A stretch of 5,846 bases of DNA from Candidatus Calidifonticultor daggyaiensis (GTDB taxonomy: Bacteria; Actinomycetota; Humimicrobiia; Humimicrobiales; Humimicrobiaceae). Position numbers and translations under genes: made by a program. Below, in pieces: positions 1-4,613 of this stretch. The notes beneath the pieces are model-generated. The model was not told the origin of the DNA. It ran no database searches and saw only the letters and a list, made by a program, of their open reading frames with translations. Where the stretch lies: contig JACVJA010000106.1 in assembly GCA_015661035.1 (NCBI GenBank), positions 1-5,846 of the forward strand. The letters run 5' to 3'. Position 1 is the first letter of the stretch; every line of letters starts with the position of its first letter.

Positions 1-459
1 TTAAATCCATTAATAAACAATATAATGATGTTTATCAGTAAAAAAATAACAAAAAGAGATATTCATTTTGGATTGGATGCATTACTGTTTACTGGTAATA
101 ATTCAATAATGTATTATTGTGTTTTATTAATACCTTTTACAGCATATATTTCATGTAAACTTCCTTATAACAACATTATACCTTCAGCAGATTTGATATT
201 TATACCTTTAATACTTGTTTGGGTAGTAGCTATTTCAAGTGGAAATATATTAAAAACTATTATTTCAGCAATTATTATTATACCGTTGACATTATGGATA
301 AGTAATGATATGTCAAAATTATTTGTAAGTTTCTTTTTAAAATATAATATTGAATTATTAAACCAAGCAAATAACTTCTCAAGTTATAATGCTGGCTCAA
401 ATTGGATAATCTGGCTGTTTTACCAAATTATTAAGCCAATAGTAATGATAATAAGCTAA
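1..459 (+). CDS. gatC: PTS galactitol-type EIIC permease, C-terminal part (5' end outside window)
   Basis: This is the C-terminal part of the membrane subunit of a galactitol-family phosphotransferase system, which moves a sugar or polyol across the membrane while EIIB phosphorylates it. The frame is open from base 1, so the ATG at 25 is internal and the true start lies to the left. About 152 residues remain; I expect around 430-450 in a full protein. In fragment numbering, the segment at about 54-65 (LPYNNIIPSADL) followed by a hydrophobic stretch and a Gly-Asn pair at 81-82 matches the GatC pattern LPGNxVLPxADL...xGNI. Hydrophobic spans lie near 37-54, 62-78, 85-101 and 134-151. It ends with TAA and converges on the minus-strand operon. 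Its EIIA and EIIB partners are not in view. The family call rests on recalled motifs, and the transported substrate cannot be read from this fragment. Confidence 0.8.
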   Translation, partial: LNPLINNIMMFISKKITKRDIHFGLDALLFTGNNSIMYYCVLLIPFTAYISCKLPYNNIIPSADLIFIPLILVWVVAISSGNILKTIISAIIIIPLTLWISNDMSKLFVSFFLKYNIELLNQANNFSSYNAGSNWIIWLFYQIIKPIVMIIS

Positions 460-553
460 TAGTTATAATAAGCTAGTATTAAAGATATAACCTTTATGAT
501 GAGCATATAAAAAGTTTATATTCACTTATACCAATAATAAGCTAGTATTAAAG
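448..553. repeat. 20-bp direct repeat pair plus partial third copy
   Basis: The 20-mer ATAATAAGCTAGTATTAAAG occurs exactly at 465-484 and at 534-553, separated by 49 bp. Its first 11 bases also occur at 448-458, where they overlap the end of the EIIC gene including most of its TAA stop. Start-to-start spacings are 17 and 69 bp. A 20-base exact match containing GCTAG is unlikely by chance even in AT-rich sequence. It could be a local duplication, a protein-binding site pair, or a trace of a lost insertion. I do not know which. Confidence 0.75.
505..521. other. Short AT-only inverted repeat in the convergent gap
   Basis: ATATAAA at 505-511 and TTTATAT at 515-521 are exact reverse complements around the 3-base loop AAG. 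With seven A-T pairs and no T run after it, this would be a weak hairpin in either direction. It sits between the two copies of the direct repeat. I do not call it a terminator. Confidence 0.4.
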
Positions 554-580
554 CTGATAATAAACTGACAATAATATAGT

Positions 581-656
581 TTTATTTATTTATTCGTTCA
601 TTCATTTATTTATTTATCATTTACTAATTTACTTACTTATTATTATTTATTTATTC
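581..656. repeat. Degenerate 4-bp periodic tract (TTTA/TTCA)
   Basis: From 581 to 616 the sequence is nine consecutive 4-base units: TTTA three times, TTCG, TTCA twice, then TTTA three times. The pattern continues in a decayed form (TTAC, TTAT, ATTT) to about 656. Its right end runs over the stop codon (651-653) and last sense codon of the small membrane-protein gene. Together with 460-580 it fills the 191-bp gap between the convergent genes, in which I see no coding potential. The pattern suggests replication slippage followed by point mutation. Confidence 0.65.
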
Positions 657-1067
657 TTTGGTGGGCAACAACCCATTTTCTTCTAAAATTTCAAATATTT
701 TATTTTTGTCAGGAAGTATAGCTTCTCTTACATTTATTATATTTATTTTACATACCCATAAGTTATTACTGCTTGTTATAAAAGGGAAAAAAGAATAACG
801 ATTAATAAATTTTTCCCAATCAATATTTATTTTATCTAAAATTTGCAAATTGCTTATATTAAAATCACTTTTTATCGCATCAATTGCTTGTATTATAATT
901 TCTAAAAAGACATTTTTTCTAATCCTTTTTAAGTTTAAAGATGATAATGTTATAAAGATACCATAAATAAAAACCAAAGGCAGTAAAAATAAGTAATATT
1001 TATCAACAAACCAAATAATTACTTGCCCCGTTTTTCCTAAAAAAACTTTTAACCATATACTTTCCAT
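651..1067 (-). CDS. Small single-span membrane protein of unknown function
   Basis: This is a 138-residue protein whose function I do not recognise. A short N-terminal stretch containing a KTG turn (12-14) leads into one strongly hydrophobic span at about residues 23-43. A basic cluster follows (KRIRK, 47-51), and by the positive-inside rule this would place the remaining 90 or so residues in the cytoplasm. That soluble part is helical-looking, with aromatic patches such as RYSFFPF (90-96) and LWVCKI (103-108). The gene lies 27 bp after the TIM-barrel gene and is the last of the five minus-strand genes, so co-expression is likely. The ATG is the only good start, because a stop lies in frame four codons upstream. 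However, it has no recognisable Shine-Dalgarno sequence, so translation may depend on coupling. A role as a membrane-tethered accessory or regulator of the pathway is only inference. Confidence 0.65.
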   Translation of the reverse strand: MESIWLKVFLGKTGQVIIWFVDKYYLFLLPLVFIYGIFITLSSLNLKRIRKNVFLEIIIQAIDAIKSDFNISNLQILDKINIDWEKFINRYSFFPFITSSNNLWVCKINIINVREAILPDKNKIFEILEENGLLPTKE

Positions 1068-1094
1068 TGGATATAAATTTTACTATTCTAAATT

Positions 1095-1796
1095 TTAAAC
1101 ATCTTTACCAAGTTTTTTAAGAACAGCAATGACATTATCTCTATAACTGCCATTAGGAACAAATTTCTTCTCAAAGAATGCGCCGCCTATTGTAAATCCC
1201 CAAACACCTTGCTTAATAGTTTCGTCAAGTCTTTCAAAGCTGTTAATAGAACCAGCAGACACAACAGGTACTTTTACAGCATTTTTTACAGCAAGAACTA
1301 ATTCATTTACTTTCTCTGGAATAATATACCTATATGCTAATAAATCAAAACCATCTGCACCTTCAGCTTCAATTCTTTTTGCGTCAGCTACAATCTCTTC
1401 AATTGTGCCATCAAGTATTGAAGGCCTGTCATAAATTTTGCCACAAAATGGAAAATATTTTATTTTTTTATCAATTATTTTCCATATTGAAGGAAAATAA
1501 ACTGTTCCCATTAAATAATCAAAACCCATGTCTATTGCCATTTTTGCAGGGCCTAATATCGCCTCTTCTTCATATTCAACCACTTCAAGAAAAGACTGGA
1601 AACCTGCTTTGTGAATCTTATCGTTTAAAATCTTCATCTTTTCAGGCTCAAGACCGAGTTCTTTAAATCCAAAAAAATCCACGGGCAAATCTTTTATCTG
1701 TTCAAAATATTCAATTGCATCTGGAACTGTCATATCATTTAAAGTAAACATTAAGATTAATTTTGGAACCAATTTATTTTCCCATCCATTTTCCAT
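1095..1796 (-). CDS. TIM-barrel phosphate-binding protein of unassigned function
   Basis: This is a 233-residue (beta/alpha)8 barrel-type protein. Repeating strand-helix units are visible (LILMFTL 13-19, FFGFKEL 41-47, QSFLEVV 67-73, FDYLMGTVY 92-100, FDLLAYRY 150-157, VPVVSAGS 176-183, WGFTIGGAFF 199-208). The Gly-rich ends AGSI (181-184) and TIGG (202-205) match the phosphate-binding site of the ribulose-phosphate-binding barrel superfamily, which includes HisA, ThiE, ribulose-phosphate 3-epimerase and KDPG aldolase. It lacks the marker motifs I know for those members, so I assign no reaction. It resembles conserved proteins in low-GC bacteria that I recall only as hypothetical. An AGGAG sits at 1806-1810, 9 bases before the ATG, which supports this start. 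The gene follows the kinase by 43 bp and precedes the membrane-protein gene by 27 bp. A role as an epimerase, isomerase or aldolase on the pathway's sugar phosphate is inference. Confidence 0.85.
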   Translation of the reverse strand: MENGWENKLVPKLILMFTLNDMTVPDAIEYFEQIKDLPVDFFGFKELGLEPEKMKILNDKIHKAGFQSFLEVVEYEEEAILGPAKMAIDMGFDYLMGTVYFPSIWKIIDKKIKYFPFCGKIYDRPSILDGTIEEIVADAKRIEAEGADGFDLLAYRYIIPEKVNELVLAVKNAVKVPVVSAGSINSFERLDETIKQGVWGFTIGGAFFEKKFVPNGSYRDNVIAVLKKLGKDV

Positions 1797-1839
1797 TTTA
1801 TTTTTCTCCTGTTTTAAAATATTAATAAATAATTTCTGA

Positions 1840-3351
1840 TTAATGAATAATTTTAAAGTCTTTTATTTTATCATATAAATTAATCCATTGTTTATATTTT
1901 TCATCATATTTTTTAAATTTTTTCATGTCTGGTATAAATTCTTTTCCGATTTTTACCCACACTTTTAAAACCTCTTGCAAAGAATTAAATTTTTTAGTTC
2001 CATAGCCAGCCAATGCAGCAACAGCCATACATCCAGATTCATCAACATCAATTTTTTGAAATATTTTCCCGGTTATATCTGCTTTTATTTGAAGCCAAGT
2101 ATCTGATCTTGCACCACCACCTGTAGCCCTAATACAATCAAAATCCACCCCAGCTTCTTTTAACTTCTCCATATTTAATTTTAAATCAAATGTTATCCCT
2201 TCAAACATTCCCTTAATTATATCTTCTTTTTTAGTTCTTAATGTCAAACCAAAAATTGAACCAGTAATATCTGGATTATTTCTAGGCGTCTGAGCACCTT
2301 CAAAATATGGAAAAAACATAACCGGATATTTTGATTTATTTGCAAGGTCCATTATTACATCATAGACATTTTTATTATTTTTTACTGCAATTTCTTTTTC
2401 CTCACAAGCAAAATTATCTCTATACCACTTAAAAAGTACACCACCACAATAATTAATAGTCATTGTGATAAACAGGTTATCAATAGCATGATTACAAAAA
2501 GCATATCCATAATCCATCATTTTTTTATCTTTTACTGGGCTGGTAAAGCAAACCTGCATAACCTCCATAGTTCCTGTCCCAATGGATGCCATTTGCCCCC
2601 TTACAACACCTGAACCTAAAGCTGCGCATATTTGGTCAAAACCACCAGTAACAACTTTGACTGGTTTTTTAAAACCTAACTTTTCAGAAAGTTTTTTATC
2701 TACAACTCCTATTTCTGTTCCAGAAAGCACAACTTTTGGAAGCAAACTTATATCAACTTGGACTTTATCAAGTATTTCTTTAGAATATTTCTTACTAATA
2801 ATATCAAAAGCTAATGTTCTACTTGTGACAGAGTAATCAGAAATTGGCTCAACACCTAAGTTAAAAAAAACAAATTCTTCCCAGCATAAAAATTTATATG
2901 TATTTTCATATATGTCAGGCCTATTATTTTTAAACCATATAATTTTATTTAAAGGATATAAATTTGAAGGAGGCTGGCCAGTAATTTCATAAATTTTTTC
3001 TGCACCTATTAATTGGCAAATCCAATCATTTTCTTTATAGCCTCTAGTATCCATTGCCATAATTGTGTTATAAAGCGGTTTTCCATTTCTATCCACAGGC
3101 ATCACTTCATCACCTGATACTGAAATACTTAAAGCTTCAATTGGGTCTTTTTTAATAGATTCAAAACTATTAAGTTCTTTTATATTTTCAAATAAGGAAT
3201 TTAAAACTTTTTCTTGCTCTAGTTCAACAACACCTTTTTTAGGCATATAAAGTTCATATTCTCTATAAGTTTTACCAAGAGCTTTCCCTTCTTCATTATA
3301 TGCAACACATTTTATACCTGTGGTTCCCAAATCTATACCAAGAAGACTCAA
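1840..3351 (-). CDS. FGGY-family carbohydrate kinase (xylulokinase-like)
   Basis: This is an ATP-dependent sugar kinase of 503 residues, a normal length for FGGY kinases. The N-terminal phosphate-binding loop is DLGTT (7-11). A PROSITE-like FGGY signature 1 is present around K136-I-I-W139. The putative catalytic base is Asp239 in GGFDQ, GTGT lies at 258-261, and the adenosine-site signature ATGGGARSDTW spans 409-419. The overall layout is closest to xylulokinase. However, the sugar-contact loop reads SGDEV (79-83), where XylB has SGQMH, so D-xylulose is doubtful and a different ketose or polyol is likely. The start is TTG at 3349-3351, supported by a strong AGGAGG six bases upstream and by the family's usual N-terminus a few residues from DLGTT. 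It probably phosphorylates the ketose made by the upstream isomerase, giving the aldolase substrate. It lies 80 bp after the aldolase gene. Confidence 0.93.
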   Translation of the reverse strand: MSLLGIDLGTTGIKCVAYNEEGKALGKTYREYELYMPKKGVVELEQEKVLNSLFENIKELNSFESIKKDPIEALSISVSGDEVMPVDRNGKPLYNTIMAMDTRGYKENDWICQLIGAEKIYEITGQPPSNLYPLNKIIWFKNNRPDIYENTYKFLCWEEFVFFNLGVEPISDYSVTSRTLAFDIISKKYSKEILDKVQVDISLLPKVVLSGTEIGVVDKKLSEKLGFKKPVKVVTGGFDQICAALGSGVVRGQMASIGTGTMEVMQVCFTSPVKDKKMMDYGYAFCNHAIDNLFITMTINYCGGVLFKWYRDNFACEEKEIAVKNNKNVYDVIMDLANKSKYPVMFFPYFEGAQTPRNNPDITGSIFGLTLRTKKEDIIKGMFEGITFDLKLNMEKLKEAGVDFDCIRATGGGARSDTWLQIKADITGKIFQKIDVDESGCMAVAALAGYGTKKFNSLQEVLKVWVKIGKEFIPDMKKFKKYDEKYKQWINLYDKIKDFKIIH

Positions 3352-3357
3352 AGTTTA

Positions 3358-3363
3358 CCTCCT
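3358..3363 (-). promoter_or_regulatory. Ribosome binding site AGGAGG fixing the kinase TTG start
   Basis: On the minus strand the sequence reads AGGAGG, then a 6-base spacer (TAAACT), then TTG. It is the strongest Shine-Dalgarno sequence in the window. The resulting N-terminus, MSLLGIDLGTT, is what an FGGY kinase should have, and no ATG nearby would give it. Confidence 0.85.
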
Positions 3364-3385
3364 AAAAAGTAAAGTTTTTTTCTTT

Positions 3386-3414
3386 AGTATAATCCAATAT
3401 AAATTTTATCGGAA
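3386..3414 (-). promoter_or_regulatory. Possible sigma-70-type promoter upstream of the kinase
   Basis: On the minus strand, TTCCGA (3409-3414) and TATACT (3386-3391) are separated by exactly 17 bases. The -10 matches the consensus at five of six positions; the -35 matches at only three. Transcription would begin near 3379, leaving a leader of about 28 bases before the TTG. In such AT-rich DNA a good -10 alone means little, so this is a candidate only. It would let the kinase and the two genes after it be expressed separately from the isomerase and aldolase. Confidence 0.3.
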
Positions 3415-3431
3415 CTCTTGAATTATATATA

Positions 3432-4457
3432 CTAATTATCTGATTTTAACCTCTTTATAATTTGGTTAGTCAACTCTTCAATTAATTTTTGGTAATCATT
3501 AAACTTATTATTTTCATAAGATTTATTGCTAAAAGACATAAATTTGGACCTATAATCAGAATTTTTTATATAAGCGGAATCTAATAAAAGGCTGCAAACA
3601 TTTGTTTGAAATGAACAAATGTTTACACTTCTAAATGCTTTAAGCCTATCTTCTATCATTTCTTTATAACCTGTACGTATTTCATTTACCAATATTGAAA
3701 GGTCTGGTGAATCTTTACTTATCAGCTCTTTTAATTTTTTAACTGCAAGAGTTGAAACTCTTGTATAAACTGAAGCTTTATTAATTCCTAAATCAATTGC
3801 TTGTCCTATAATACTATCATCTACACCAGAACCACCATGTAAAGACAAATAGCAATTCGTAAGGTCTTTTATTTGTTTTAACATTTCTAAATTTAAAGTT
3901 GCTTTTTGTTCGGTTAAGCCATGAATAGAACCTATTGCTGGGGCTAATATATCAACTCCAGTTTTTTCAACAAATTCTACTGCCATTTTAGCATTTGTCA
4001 GGTTTGCTTCAGCGCTTCCTTCATCAAGTCCAGCTCTTGTTATATAGCCAACCTCTGCTTCCAGCAGCAAACCAACACTATGAACAATGTCAGCAACTTG
4101 TTTTGTTCTTTTTATTTTTTCCTCAAAGCTTATATCAACTGGTCCATCATACATAAGTGATGTAAACCCGTATTTAATTGCATTGATAATTGAAGATACC
4201 TCTGTTGCATGGTCTAAATGTAAAATTATTGGAACATTTACTTTATTTGAAATATCTTTTACTAAATTAGAAAATGTTTCAAGGTCACTATATTTTAACT
4301 GCTGTTCATAAACTGCACAAACAATTGGTGTTTTTAAATTAATAGCTGCCTCTACTGCGCCTTCTAATGTTTCTAAATTAAAAACATTAAAGCACCCAAG
4401 ACAATATTTATTTTTTCTTGCATCCTCTAAAAAAGGTTTTAAACTTGCTATTGGCAT
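3432..4457 (-). CDS. Class II (zinc) ketose-phosphate aldolase, GatY/KbaY/FbaA family, with C-terminal extension
   Basis: This is a zinc-dependent TIM-barrel aldolase that would cleave a ketose phosphate or bisphosphate into DHAP and an aldehyde. Visible active-site features are LDHA with Asp82 (catalytic) and the zinc ligand His83, EAE at 133-135, GSIHG with His179, and SLHGGSG with His207. The spacing matches GatY/KbaY (His83, His180, His208). Two features are unusual. The loop that normally reads KxNxxT, where Asn contacts DHAP, is NKASVYT (226-232), with Ser229 in place of Asn. The protein is also 341 residues, against about 285 for the family. The extra 60 or so follow residue 280 and match nothing I know. 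The ATG has AAAGGA at 4463-4468, five bases upstream. The gene lies 156 bp after the isomerase and 80 bp before the kinase. Family membership is secure, but the substrate is not. Confidence 0.92.
   Translation of the reverse strand: MPIASLKPFLEDARKNKYCLGCFNVFNLETLEGAVEAAINLKTPIVCAVYEQQLKYSDLETFSNLVKDISNKVNVPIILHLDHATEVSSIINAIKYGFTSLMYDGPVDISFEEKIKRTKQVADIVHSVGLLLEAEVGYITRAGLDEGSAEANLTNAKMAVEFVEKTGVDILAPAIGSIHGLTEQKATLNLEMLKQIKDLTNCYLSLHGGSGVDDSIIGQAIDLGINKASVYTRVSTLAVKKLKELISKDSPDLSILVNEIRTGYKEMIEDRLKAFRSVNICSFQTNVCSLLLDSAYIKNSDYRSKFMSFSNKSYENNKFNDYQKLIEELTNQIIKRLKSDN
3596..3624. repeat. Perfect 11-bp inverted repeat inside the aldolase gene
   Basis: AAACATTTGTT at 3596-3606 and its exact reverse complement AACAAATGTTT at 3614-3624 flank a 7-base loop. 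The structure lies in codons 278-288 of the aldolase gene, so the peptide reads VNIC...TNVC. This is where the family fold normally ends and the extra C-terminal segment begins. It could form a hairpin in the mRNA or act as a dyad protein-binding site. No T run follows, so it does not look like an intrinsic terminator. Confidence 0.7.
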
Positions 4458-4555
4458 AATAATCCTTTATTTCTTATATTATTTATTGAAATTTATATAT
4501 TTTTTAATTTTAAAGTATTGTTTTTTATTGCCATTTAATTTGTTAAAATAAATAA

Positions 4556-4568
4556 GCAAAAACTTTGC
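4556..4568 (-). other. Short GC-bordered hairpin between isomerase and aldolase
   Basis: In the minus-strand transcript, GCAAA, a 3-base loop and TTTGC form a 5-bp stem, followed directly by TTATTTATTTT. This is the nearest thing to an intrinsic terminator or attenuator in the window. The stem is short and the T run is broken by A residues. If active it would lower aldolase and kinase expression relative to the isomerase. It may also be nothing. Confidence 0.25.
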
Positions 4569-4574
4569 ATTCTA

Positions 4575-4599
4575 ATTATTATAAAATTATTATAATAAT
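4575..4599. repeat. Perfect 10-bp AT-only inverted repeat after the isomerase stop
   Basis: ATTATTATAA at 4575-4584 and TTATAATAAT at 4590-4599 are exact reverse complements around a 5-base loop. In transcription order it begins 14 bases after the isomerase TAG. With no G-C pair it would be a weak RNA hairpin, possibly a 3'-end or mRNA-processing element. Confidence 0.5.
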
Positions 4600-4613
4600 A
4601 TTTAAAATTAAAG

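Noticed and set aside
25..27. ATG as the start of the EIIC gene
   Set aside because: The frame is open from base 1, and the protein from here would be only the last third of an EIIC.
465..553. Possible CRISPR array from the repeated 20-mer with a 49-bp spacer
   Set aside because: There are only two full copies, the third is partial and spaced differently (17 bp), the unit is AT-rich and short, and no cas gene is near.
559..590. Possible intrinsic terminator for the EIIC gene (AATAAACT...AGTTTTATT followed by a T-rich run)
   Set aside because: The stem has one G-C pair, a bulge and an 11-base loop, so it is too weak to call in such AT-rich sequence.
1334..1666. Open frame on the + strand across the TIM-barrel gene
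   Set aside because: It is antisense to a well-supported gene, its translation is Leu/Gln/His-rich with no family features, and it has no ribosome binding site. Similar antisense frames at 2582-2836, 4087-4311 and 5128-5469 were dismissed for the same reason.
3352..3431. Catabolite-repression (cre) operator before the kinase
   Set aside because: No stretch matches the cre pattern with its central CG and flanking half-sites; the only CG there lies in the possible -35 box.
4458..4560. Promoter for the aldolase in the 156-bp gap
   Set aside because: Several TATA-like stretches exist, but none has a credible -35 at 16-18 bases, and the AT content makes such matches expected.
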